From: Sipunculus nudus
Taxonomy: Eukaryota; Annelida; Sipuncula; Golfingiida; Sipunculidae
Assembly: GCA_026874595.1 (NCBI GenBank)
Contig: CM049308.1
Location: 45,701,327 to 45,765,326 of the forward strand
DNA length: 64,000 nucleotides
Direction of reading: 5' to 3'
Positions 36,338 to 47,293 of the stretch are shown one piece after another (the stretch's first letter is position 1; each line of letters starts with the position of its first letter). The position numbers and the translations under genes are program-made. The notes beneath the pieces were generated by a model, which saw only the letters and a program-made list of their open reading frames with translations, was not told the origin of the DNA and made no database searches.

Positions 36338-37784
36338 CTAGAATACGGGTAGTCGACAAGCGACTACGTGTATCCGCTAAATCAGAGTGGAACGGGTGAA
36401 GTGAGGCATGGATTGAGTGGCAAGGGGAAATAGAGTGTTGCATATTAGCATGGATGTCTGCAGCCAAATTGGTTGCTCCCCCCCTACCACAAAATCCAGA
36501 AAGCCGTCCCAAGTTGTATACATATGCAAAATTTAAGGCAGATAAGTCAAACCACTACATGTATATGAGTGATTTTAGCCCGTGGCAGACAAACAGATGG
36601 ACGCTGAGCAAAAATGGTTGCAGGTGACGCCATCAGTTTTGGGTATGATAAAGAGCTATGTGAGAACTATACACATGCAAAACTTTGGCCCAATCGGTCA
36701 AACGGTTCCCAAGATATGAGCTTGGATGTCTGCTGCATAAACTAGAATGCACATGGCGCCACCTGTCATAAAATCAAGAGAGCTGTCGGGGATGTATACA
36801 TATGCAAAATTTTAGCCAGATATGTCAAACCACTGCCGAGATATGAGTGATTTTATCCCATGGCAGACAAACAGACAGGAGCTGTGCAAAAATGGCTGCA
36901 GGTGGCGCCACCAGTTTTGCGTATGATGAAGAGCTTTGTGAGATCTATACACATGCAAAACTTTGGCCCAATCGGTCAAACGGTTCCCAAGATATGAGCT
37001 TGGATGTCTGCTGCGTAAACTAGAATGCAGGTGGCGCCACCTGTCATAAAATCAAGAGAGCTGTCGGGGATGTATAAACCTGCAAAATTTTAGGCAGATA
37101 TGTCAAACCACTGCCGAGATATGAGTGATTTTATCCCATGGCAGACAAACAGACAGGAGCTGTGCAAAAATGGCTGCAGGTGGCGCCACCATTTTTTGTG
37201 TATGTTATAAAGCTCTCCAAGGGCTACATTTGTGCAAAAAAATTTTCCTGATTGGTCAAACGGTTCCCGAGATATGAGCTTGGATGTCTGCAGCGTAAAC
37301 GTGAATGTAGGTGGCGCCACCTGTCATAAAATCAGAAAAGCTATCCAGGATGTTTATGCATGCCGAATTTCAGGTGAATTAGTCTAGTCACTGCAGAGAT
37401 ATGAGTGATTTTAACCCAAGGCAGACGAACAGATGGACACTGTGCAAACATGGTTGCATGTGGCGCCACCATTTTTTGTGTATGTTATAAAGCTCTCCAA
37501 GGGCTACATTTTTGCAAAAAAATTTTCCTGATGGGTCAAACTGTTCCCAAGATATGTGGGTTTATGTGTGGAAACAGACGCACAAACAGACGCAGAGTGC
37601 AGAGGAAAGGTCAGAGGTCAAAACAAAATCGGGGCTCAGCAGTTCACATGTGACCCGAACATAATCCTGGGTTTCGTAAAATTCCGCCCAGCGGTTACGG
37701 AGGAGTTCTTCGGACACCTACGCGGCGGCGGCGGTGTGCAGCTGAAAACATAGTATCCGCAAAACTCTGTTTTGGCGGATACAA
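36338..37784 (+). mobile_element. Helentron-like family C element, copy 1
   Basis: The 5' end is CTAGAATACGG, then a hairpin (GTAGTCG 36349-36355, CGACTAC 36361-36367) and TGTATCCGC. The 3' end is a hairpin (37753-37782), GTATCCGCAAAAC with GTTTTGGCGGATAC. TGTATCCGC at the 5' side is the reverse complement of GCGGATACA at the end. The core is an alternating tandem repeat with GGTGGCGCCACC at 36901, 37030, 37179 and 37310 plus diverged ones at 36623, 36752 and 37459, i.e. spacings of 129-131 and 149 bp. A unique ~220-bp segment rich in CG precedes the 3' hairpin. No ORF of note. Confidence 0.82.
37753..37782 (+). other. Family C terminal hairpin
   Basis: Arms of 13-14 nt with one bulged G and a TCT loop. 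It is also present at 45155-45187 and, diverged, at 54776-54805 and 2200-2226; the copy ending at 47184 lacks the right arm. Confidence 0.85.
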
Positions 37785-37984
37785 TAAGGCTAGTTATTGA
37801 TTTTTTGTGGAGGCTCTTGTTGTATTTCCTTACATTGTCAAGCAGCCCACTTAGGGGTCACTGTAGGTCATTCAGTATAGCTCTCTGTGCCCAGGGTGTT
37901 GTTATGTAATCCCATCACTCCTGCAAGCCCTCTCTTTGTTGAGCTAATTCAGGCTGTCTGCAGTTAATACCACAGGGAGTCTCT

Positions 37985-38002
37985 CCCCCCCCCCCCCCCC
38001 CC
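37985..38002 (+). repeat. Poly-C run (18 C)
   Basis: It is the complement of the poly-G run at 52643-52661, at the equivalent position of the other copy of this family G subtype. The homopolymer is therefore ancestral to both copies. Confidence 0.9.
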
Positions 38003-38367
38003 AACCACACCCAATTCTGTTGACAGACCTGTACTATAAACAAGATGAATGATTTCCCATTTTTCAGCAACCAGCAGTAACAACAGAGACTCCTCCCCCA
38101 CTGACCCCTTCAAAACACAGGACTCATAAACAAGATGAATCTTATAATTTTTATGTTAAATTAATTCTTTTTGTTGAGACTTGGACAATTTTAATTTTTT
38201 AAAAGATAAAAATGTTCAGGAATTGAATTTTAACATTCAAATATGATAAAATATTATGATCTAACGTAAGAGCTAATTGACTAGATTTAAGAATATATAA
38301 ATACTTTGTAGCATTTGTCTCTCTTTAAGTTGGCCAGGCCTAGGTGTGAATAATACTATTAAACTTA

Positions 38368-39905
38368 CCATAGATCCGCGTTTTGCCGCCGCGGCCATAA
38401 AATAAGACTTACAGCCAAAAATCCTGACTAATATTTCTCGACAAGGGATGCGGCTATAAAACGCAGGTTAGGCTAGATTCAAACATGTACAAGTGACTCG
38501 ACGGCCCGCCGAGGCGCAATGGGCGATAATAGGCTGAGGAAGAAGTGAATACTGAGAACGTATATGTTATGATACTGCATATTTATATATTAATTTTATT
38601 CATTATTAATTTTATAAAATGTAAAATTGATATTTTAAACAGGCTTATATGTATTATAAAAATTTTCTGAGTCAGTCATAAACCACGGCAATTTTCACGC
38701 AATGATTGATAAAAGATCGATATTCACTCACCAAATTATGCATTCTATCAAGGCTAACAGTTGTACCTATATTTGAGTATGGCTGCAATATCGGTAAAAC
38801 ATTATTTTAAGATATTTCTTGAACATATCATTTCTTTTCAAATAAACTGTTAAACAAAAGATAACCAAAGACCATACGTTCTTCGGCAATTAAACCTGCG
38901 TTCACGTTCAGATACTTCTTCATTCATTACATTGTCAATAGATGGCGCTCAAAGGTCATAACCTCACCAGCTAGTTCCGTAATCTTTAAATATGGCACAC
39001 TTTGCTAGCAGACAGTTCGGGCACCAGTGTGTATATATTATGATCAGCAGGACCCTGGGAGTACGCGTAAAGGCTCGACGCGGGATTCGCTTATACAAAG
39101 GTTTTGTCAAGGTTGTTAATTGACCGACGTTGTATAGAGTGTAAATAAAAGCCATCATAAAGAGTACCGTTGGCTATGATGTGCCATTGAAGTTTAATTA
39201 GCCAGGGTAAAGGCGCAAGGTACACCAAGGCCCGCTAGTTCCGTAATCATTTTATGTGGCATCTTTTGCCGGTTCGGACACCATTTTGCATATATTATGA
39301 TCAGCACAACCCAAGGTTTTCTGGATATATGATCACCGACGAATGTGTCGTTTATTAAAATGTTTTGTTGTTAAATGACCGACGATGTATAATGTCTAAA
39401 TAATATTTAAACTACAGTCGTCCCATACAATGCTTTGATGTCTCATTGAACTTTAATTAGCCAAGTTAAAGGCGCAGGATTCTCCGGCATTCAGTGATGC
39501 GTTAAATTAATTTCGTGGCCCTACTAGTATTCGTCTTGGATGAGTCGTTATAAACCGAACAAATTGTCATCTATTCTAATCGGATAGATCAGGAGGTTTA
39601 ACCAATTAATTTAATTAATTAATTAGCCAAGCAACATACACAGTTGCAACTGTTTCCCAAAACTGTTATGCCGACCGCATATCAGCATACCGCTGCGTAC
39701 CTAGCTGCAGCCTAGCGTTTAAGAAAGAACCTTTTTTCGTTGTGTTCCCATACCTCACCCGGCAATGGAACGTGATAAGAATGTGGTGCGGCCATTAAGT
39801 AAGGTTTTGGGAATTTTTTTCTCCAGTGAAGGAGCCTTCCAGATATTTTACGAACATGGGGTGCGGCTATTAGACGACGTGCGGCGGCAAAACGCGGATC
39901 TACAG
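38368..39905. mobile_element. TIR element with TA target duplication, copy 1 (1538 bp)
   Basis: The left end is CCATAGATCCGCGTTTTGCC and the right end (reverse complement) is CTGTAGATCCGCGTTTTGCC, both continuing GCCGC; TA flanks each side. The empty site is known from the inverse of 52280-52300 (AAACTTAGTTTTTAAAA). Inside each end lies GCGGCCATAAAA / GCGGCTATTA text in inverted order. Inner sequence at 38970-39490 is a diverged ~260-bp direct duplication. No transposase is recognised; TA duplication is compatible with Tc1/mariner-type elements but not proof. Confidence 0.82.
38970..39490 (+). repeat. Diverged ~260-bp direct duplication
   Basis: GCTAGTTCCGTAATC, ATATATTATGATCAGCA, ACCGACG-TGTATA and TTTAATTAGCCA occur in the same order in 38970-39232 and 39233-39490. 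It is non-coding. Confidence 0.8.
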
Positions 39906-40283
39906 TAGTTTTAAAATCAGAAATATTGGTCAAACTTTGTGGGAATAATTTTTAAATCATATGGCCATATATTTAACTATGGAAAACTAAATTTCTTCAC
40001 ACATTCTTTGTTTATGAAATTTAACTTCCATATAACACTTACCATTGGCACATTTTTCCCTTGGTACATCATAAAATGGTTTCAGGCCATAAGTTTATTA
40101 CACAGTGCATATGTTTTAGCTTATGTCCATTATTCTATAATCTACAGAGTTTAATTTTAGCAGCTCCATTTTCTCTTTGTTTTTGAAATGCTAATATACA
40201 TAAACCAAAAGAAATAAGAATATTTTGTATTTGCTAATATTTTCCAAAATTCAGCTGAGTGATGTGACCCATGGGTCCCTTGT

Positions 40284-40806
40284 TTCATGGTAATTGTACA
40301 GTGTAACAGTCCTGTGCTTGTGACATGGTTCTGCCATGGAATGTATAGTGTCTTACCAGTCCTCTGATTGTGACATTGTTCTGTCATGGTATTTGTTCAG
40401 TATGTTACCTGTCCTGTGCTGCTGACATCATTTTGAAATAGTATTTGTACAGTGTTATCTATCCTCTGCATGTGACATTGTTCTTTAATGGTATTTGTAA
40501 TGTTACCTGTCCTCTGCTTGTGACATTGTTCTGTCATGGTATTTGTACAGTTTTACCTGTCCTGTGCTTGTGACATTGTTCTGTCATTGTATTTGTACAG
40601 TGTTACTAGTCCTGTTCTTTTGACACAGTTCTGTCCTGTGTTTGTGACACAGTTCTGTCCTGTGCTTGTGACACAGTTCTGTCATGGAATGTACACTGTC
40701 TTACCAGTCCTTTGATTGTGACAATGTTCTGTCATGGTATTTGTTTAGTATGATACCTGTCCTGTGCTGCTGACATCATTTTGAAATAGTATTTGTACAG
40801 TGTGTT
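40284..40806 (+). repeat. 50-bp minisatellite, array part 3
   Basis: About ten diverged units (TGACATTGTTCTGTCATGG, TATTTGTACAGT) continue the array interrupted at 32025. Some units are shortened to ~30 bp (GACACAGTTCTGTCCTGTG, 40620-40680). Confidence 0.88.
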
Positions 40807-40823
40807 ATAAAGAGTGATCACTA

Positions 40824-40854
40824 TAGCTCAGATGACTTACAGTCAGCTGAGCTA
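40824..40854 (+). other. Family G terminal hairpin after the minisatellite
   Basis: TAGCTCAGATGACT and AGTCAGCTGAGCTA flank a TAC loop. It follows the 50-bp array by only 17 bp, which suggests that the minisatellite is itself the core of an element ending here. Confidence 0.82.
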
Positions 40855-40857
40855 ATA

Positions 40858-41047
40858 ACAAGGGACCCATGGGTCACGACACTCAGCTGTTCTATGATAA
40901 AAAAATATGATTTGTAAATGAGGCACATGCTGGTTTTGTGTGGTAATAAATAAAAGCTGTATTATGAGTTGTTGGTATTTAGCTTATGTATGATTTTGAT
41001 AGTATCTTTCGAGACAGGGAAGAGGATTGATTTCATTTATTTTATCA
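40858..41047 (+). mobile_element. Family G 5' end fragment
   Basis: ACAAGGGACCCATGGGTCAC then ACTCAGCTG begins three bases after the preceding hairpin, a tail-to-head arrangement. It is cut off by the family A element that starts at 41048. Confidence 0.8.
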
Positions 41048-41224
41048 ACAAGGCCTACAGGCCTAATGCGAACCTGTGCATTGGAAAATACATCAGGTAT
41101 AATGCTTCAATACTGGACCATTACTTCTCATGTATATGAACAATGCAGGTACTAAATTTTTGAATAAGAAACAATTACAAAAACATCACTGCTGAAATTC
41201 TGGCATGGGTGCACACGTCACAAC

Positions 41225-42031
41225 TAGGGACCCATGGGTCTCAACGCTCAGCTGAATTTGTCTATAAGGATATTTTTAAAGAAATTTTTCAGAATGACAG
41301 TCCTGTGACCTAAACCAATGACCTAGTGACCAAAAAAATCTTAAAACTTAATATCCTTGAACATGCAGCATTAGGATTATTGTAACAATCTTTTAAAAAG
41401 TGACCTTGACCTCTGACCAGATAACCTCAAATTCTACAGATTTCCTCCCTTTGGGCAAGTAAGCAATGTGTGAATGTTGGAAAGTTCAGAATGAAAAGTT
41501 TGATTTACAGTGCATCCACAATCCTTTTAAAGATGTGGCTCCTGTGGCCTTCAACTTAGATCGCTGGACCCTCGTAATCAAAATGAAATTACTTATGTGG
41601 TTGGTCATTATTAAATCAAGTTTGAAGCCACTTTATTTTTAGTAAATAAATAGAAAAATATTCGTTTAAATAGAAAAAATACAGGTGGTGCCACCACATT
41701 TCAGGAACTGACAAAACTAGTCATGATCAATATTCAAGGCAAGATTCATAACAAACCATGCATTAATTATCAAGATATTGGAGGTTTTGTATCAAATTTC
41801 TTACTATTCTGGGGGTACTTTCAAGCCCCGTAGCTTGAAGGATATAGGTCCCAGTGACCTAATTTCAGGTTTCCAAGGAGATTTTTTATTGACCTCCCTG
41901 GATTATCACTTAAAAGTTTCTAGGACCAGCTGTTACGATTTGTGCCCTGCTAACGGACAGCTGGACATCTGTATGGACAACGGACAAAGCCATACATATA
42001 CCTCAGTTGACTCACAGTCAGCTTAGCTAAA
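41225..42031 (+). mobile_element. Short family G element with a TGACC-type core
   Basis: It has the 5' GGGACCCATGGGTC and GCTCAGCTG and a 3' decayed hairpin (ACTCACAGTCAGCTTAGCTA). The core is not the usual one: it has half units related to the 289-bp array (GTGACCTAAACCAATGACCT, GTGACCTTGACCTCTGACC). Flanks CACAAC and AAAAATGATTGTAG match the uninterrupted family A text at 3920. Confidence 0.78.
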
Positions 42032-43737
42032 AATGATTGTAGCTGGCACCACAAGTATTGTATACAACCAAGCTATCAGAGTTATATACATATGCCCAAG
42101 TTCAGACTGATATATCAAACCCTTCCTGAGAAAAAAGCAGGGAAACACACTGTGCAAAAATTATTGTAGGTGGCACCACCAGTCTTGTATACGACAAAGC
42201 TATTCGATAGGTATAAATATGCCCAAGTTCAGGATGATATATCAAATTCCTCTATAGAAATAAGCAGGCACAAAAGTCACACACTGTGCAAAAGTCATTG
42301 TAGGTGGTGACACCTGTCTTGTGAACGAGAAACCCATCAAAGACGCATAGACAGGTCAAAATATCAGGTCAATACTTCAAACTTACCTTGAGTCTGATGT
42401 ATGGGGCTGACCATGCTTAGGTGAGAAAGGCAGTTGCCCTGAGTGAACTGTGACAAATTTGCTGGCTCAGGCTACTGCACTGAGTGAACTCATGACCTGC
42501 AACTGGCTAGACTGGGTGAACTTTTGACCTGTACCTGGCTGCACTGAGAGAAACCCTTGACCTGTTGCCTAATCTGATACAGTTGGCAGTCTGCCAAAGC
42601 TATAAATAGATTGGCTTCACATGCAGCCCTGAGAGGCATGACACCCATGAGGTGATCACATGGTGCCCATGAAGTGTTCACATGTCACCCATGAGGGGAT
42701 CACATGCCTTGTGCTTGGCTGCACTGACTGAACTCTTGACCTATATCTGGCTGCACTAAAATGAACTCTTGATCTATTGCCAAATCTGAAACAGTTGGCA
42801 GTTTCTTAACCTATTTAAATATACAGACATAATCTAAGCCTGTTGGCAAATCTGTTTACACATACTGAAAGACTTTGGCTAAAATGCATTTTTCAAGCTG
42901 ACATAAACCTTTTAACAAAATATGTAGAATAATAAAAGATGCAATTCTTTCATAAATAAGCTGAATCCCACAACATTTGAAATGTGACAGATTATTGCAT
43001 AAAATCTGGGGATGGTAGTTCCTGCTATTCTGAGAAATTATGGGTTATGTACAGATGACCAATGACTCCTGTACAAAAAAAGGTCAATGCAGGTGGCGCA
43101 ACCAATACCTGAATTACATATATGGCTCATGTGACCAACACTGGCAGAAAATTTGGTGATGATAGCTCCGGCCGTGTCTGAGATTGTCATTTTAGTATGC
43201 TTTTTCGGACAGATGACTAGGTTCATTTTCCTGTAATTCGGCCAAAATTCACCAAACTTGAACCATTTGAACAAACTTAAGAGAGATGGTATAAAAGATT
43301 ATTTCTGTGAAATATTGAACATATTGGCTTGACCATTTCGTCGGAGAAGATTTTTAAAGGTTTTTTAGCTTTTTCTCTATAAAATCTGAGAAAATGCAAT
43401 TTTTTTAGATGGCTAATTTTTTGCATTAAATTTCATGATGCTAGCTCAAATCGTGTTCGAAATAGTATGGGTTAACATATACCTTTAACATTGCCTGGCA
43501 TGAGGAATATCTAAAATCATATATAAACATTTTTCAAAAGTTTTTAAAAACATTCTTGTCGATATTAACCAAAGATAACCTGAAATCTAAATGTCTGGAG
43601 GCATGATGAAATCAATGCTGATAAACTGGTTCCAGGCTAGATATATCTGCTTCACACAGCTAACATATATGGTAAAATGACTCAATTCAATCTTTATTAT
43701 TCAGCCAAAATTCATTCTTCGGAACAATAAAAGACAA

Positions 43738-45189
43738 CTAGAATACGGGTAGTCGACAAGCGACTACGTGTATCCGCCTAAATCAGAGTGGAATGGGTGA
43801 AGTGAGGCATGGATTGAGTGGCAAGGGGAAATAGAGTGAAGTGTTGCATATTAGCATGGATGTCTGCAGCCAAACTGTGTATGTAGGTTGCCCCCCCTAC
43901 CACAAAATCCAGAAAGCCGTCCAAGTTGTATACATATGCAAAATTTAAGGCAGATAAGTCAAACCACTACATGTATATGAGTGATTTTAGCCCGTGGCAG
44001 ACAAACAGATGGACGCTGAGCAAAAATGGTTGCAGGTGATGCCACCAGTTTTACGTATGATAAAGAGCTATGTGAGAACTATACACATGCAAAACTTTGG
44101 CCCAATCAGTCAAATGGTTTTCAAGATATGAGCTTGGATGTCTGCTGCATAAACTAGAATGCAGGTGGCGCCATCTGTCATAAAATCAAGAGAGCTGTAA
44201 GGGATGTATAAACCTGCAAAATTTTAGGCAGATATGTCAAACCACTGCTGAGATATGAGTGGTTTTATCCCATGGCAGACAAACAGACAGGCGCTGTGCA
44301 AAAATGGCTGCAGGTGGCGCCACCAGTTTTTGCGTATGATAAAGAGCTATGTGAGATTTATACACATGCAAAATTTTGGCCCAATCGGTCAAACAGTTCC
44401 CGAGATATGAGCTTGGATGTCTGCAGCGTAAACGGAATGTAGGTGGCGCCACCTGTCATAAAATCAGATAAGCTATCCAGGATGTATACGCATGCCAAAT
44501 TTCAGGTGAATTAGTCAAGTCACTGCAGAGATATGAGTGATTTTAACCCAAGGCAGACGAACAGATGGACACTGTGCAAACATGGTTGCAGGTGGCGCCA
44601 CCATTTTTTGTGTATGTTACAAAGCTCTCCAACGGCTACATTTGTGCAAAAAAATTTTCCTGATCGGTCAAACGGTTCCCAAGATATGAGCTTGGATGTC
44701 TGCAGCGTAAACGTGAATGTAGGTGGCGCCACCTGTCATAAAATCAGAGAAGTTATCCAGGATGTATACACATGCCGAATTTCAGGTGAATTAGTCAAGT
44801 CACTGCAGAGATATGAGTGATTTTTACCCAAGGCAGACGAACAGATGGACACTGTGCAAACATGGTTGCAGGTGGCGCCACCATTTTTTGTGTATGTTAT
44901 AAAGCTCTCCAAGGGCTACATTTGTGCAAAAAATTTTCCTGAACGGTCAAACGGTTCCCGAGATATGAGGGTTTATGTGTGGAAACAGAAGCACAAACGG
45001 ACGCAGAGCGCAGAGGAAAGGTCAGAGGTCAAAACAAAATCAGGGCGCAGCAGTTCACATGTGACCCGAACATAATCCCAGGTTTCGTAAAATTCCACCC
45101 AGCGGTTACGGAGGAGTTCTCCGGACACCTACGCCGCGGCGGCGGGCTGAAAACATAGTATCCGCAAAACTCTGTTTTGGCGGATACAA
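43738..45189 (+). mobile_element. Family C element, copy 2 (complete, 1452 bp)
   Basis: The same termini as 36338-37784. Core palindromes GGTGGCGCCACC recur about every 130-149 bp (44166, 44315, 44443, 44591, 44721, 44871). The insertion splits family A at AAGACAA / TTATAATAAG; the intact site is seen at 6375 and 11410. Confidence 0.85.
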
Positions 45190-45748
45190 TTATAATAAGA
45201 ATTATTCAGGAGATTATTCTTGTAAAATATTAAACAAATTGGCCTCAGTGGCATCAGTCAAAAAATGTTTTGCAGGTTTATAACTCATATGGAAAAATAA
45301 AGCAAAATGGCTAAGTTAAGCTTCCCATAACTCAGCCAAAAATCACTGAACCAAAACCATTTGAACAAACATGAATTATCAACATCTAAGGATAATTAAT
45401 TTTTTAAGCTTATATTTTCAAATTTTAAATTTCATCAGATTAAAACCATATGTAAACTGGCTGTGAAAATTAAATCAAATGTACTTACAGGAAAAATGTG
45501 GCATGGTCAAAGTTTGGAAAAAAATTTAAAGTACCAATTTTTTTATTTTTACTATTATTAAAAAATTTTAAAAATTTTAATTTAATTTTTGGTATACAAT
45601 TTAATTTTGATTAATTAAAGTTATATTACTGGAAAAAAAGTCCTTAGCTTTAACATGTTTTGTGTTAAGTGATCAAAATCTTTCCTGATTTTTACAAAAT
45701 ACATTATGTTTGAGCCCATAACTATCTTAAGCCCATAACTATTTTAAA

Positions 45749-47184
45749 CTAGAATACGACAAGCGACTACGTGTATCCGCCTAAATCAGAGTGGAACGGG
45801 TGAAGTGAGGCATGGATTGAGTGGCAAGGGGAAATAGAGTGAAGTGTTGCATATTAGCATGGATGTCTGCAGCCAAATAGTGTATGTAGGTTGCACCACC
45901 TACCACAAAATCCAGAAAGCCATCCAAGTTGTATACATATGCAAAATTTGAGGCAGATAAGTCAAACCACTATATGTTTATGAGTGATTTTAGCCCGTGG
46001 CAGACAAACAGATGGACGCTGTGCAGAAATGGTTGAAGGTGGCGCCACCAGTTTTGCGTATGATAAAGAGCTATGTGAGAACTATACACATGCAAAACTT
46101 TGGCCCAATCGGTCAAACAGTTCCCAAGATATAAGCTTGGATGTCTGCTGCATAAACAAGAATGCAGGTGGCGCCACCTGTCATAAAATCAAGAGAGCTG
46201 TCGGGGATTTATAAACCTGCAAAATTTTAGGCAGATATGTCAAACCACTGCCGAGATATGAGTGATTTTATCCCATGGCAGACAAACAGACGGGAGCTGT
46301 GCAAAATTTGCTGCAGGTGGCGCCACCAGTTTTGCGTATGATAAAGAGCTATGTGAGATCTATACACATGCAAAATTTTGGCCCAATCGGTCAAACGGTT
46401 CCCGAGATATGAGCTTGGATGTCTGCAGCGTAAACGTGAATGAAGGTGGCGCCACCTGTCATAAAATCAGAAAAGCTATCCAGGATGTATACGCATGCCG
46501 AATTTCAGGTGAATTAGTCAAATCACTGCAGAGATATGAGTGATTTTATCCCATGGCAAACAAACAGACGGGAGCTGTGCAAAAATGGCTGCAGGTGGCG
46601 CCACCAGTTTTGCGTATGATAAAGAGCTATGTGAGATCTATACACATGCAAAATTTTGGCACAATCGGTCAAACAGTTCCCGAGATATGAGCTTGGATGT
46701 CTGCAGCGTAAACGGAATGTAGGTGGCACCACCTGTCATGAAATCAGAAAAGCTATCCAGGATGTATACGCATGCCGAATTTCAGGTGAATTAGTCAAAT
46801 CACTGCAGAGATATGAGTGATTTTAACCCAAGGCAGACGAACAGATGGACACTGTGCAAACATGGTTGCAGGTGGCGCCACCATTTTTTGTGTATGTTAT
46901 AAAGCTCTCCAAGGGCTACATTTGTGCAAAAAAAATTTCCTGATCGGTCAAACGGTTCCCGAGATATGTGGGTTTATGTGTGGAAACAGACGCACAAACG
47001 GACGCAGAGCGCAGAGGAAAGGTCAGAGGTCAAAACAAAATCGGGGCGCAGCAGTTCACATGTGACCCGAACATAATCCCAGGTTTCGTAAAATTCCGCC
47101 CAGCGGTTACGGAGGAGTTCTCCGGACACCTACGGGGCGGCGGCGGCAGCGGCGGCGTGCAGCTGAAAACATAGTATCCGCTAA
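45749..47184 (+). mobile_element. Family C element, copy 3 (both ends damaged)
   Basis: The 5' hairpin has lost GGGTAGT (reads GAATACGACAAGCGACTAC) and the right arm of the 3' hairpin is missing (stops at GTATCCGCTAAA). The core GGTGGCGCCACC repeats are intact, with an extra dimer relative to copy 1. The flanking family G sequence is also missing some bases. Confidence 0.8.
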
Positions 47185-47293
47185 ACTACATAGGAACTAT
47201 ATAGAGGAATATTTATGGTAAATATGAGACTAAAACAGCTGAGTTGTTTTGATATTAGGCAGTCCTGAAGTGTGAAAATAGGTTTTATATAAA

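Larger units (their letters stand above)
32026..40283 (-). mobile_element. Minus-strand family G element containing nested insertions
   Basis: The 3' hairpin is at 32030-32059 and the 5' end (reverse complement ACAAGGGACCCATGGGTCAC) finishes at 40283. Removing three insertions (32559-35543, 36338-37784, 38368-39905) joins 32026-32558, 35544-36337, 37785-38367 and 39906-40283 into one ~2.3-kb element collinear with the copy at 51893-54027. For example, AATATTACCAAAAATAA on the left continues as AATTGGTACC on the right of the first insertion. The whole composite sits inside the 50-bp minisatellite. Confidence 0.85.
41048..45400 (+). mobile_element. Family A element, copy 3 (3'-truncated, two insertions)
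   Basis: The 5' end ACAAGGCCTACAGGCCTAAT with GCGAACCTGTG is intact. It is interrupted at 41225-42031 and 43738-45189. Homology to copy 1 stops near 45400 (GGATAATTAA), where family G core sequence takes over. The 22-bp minisatellite is near 42640-42710. Confidence 0.75.
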
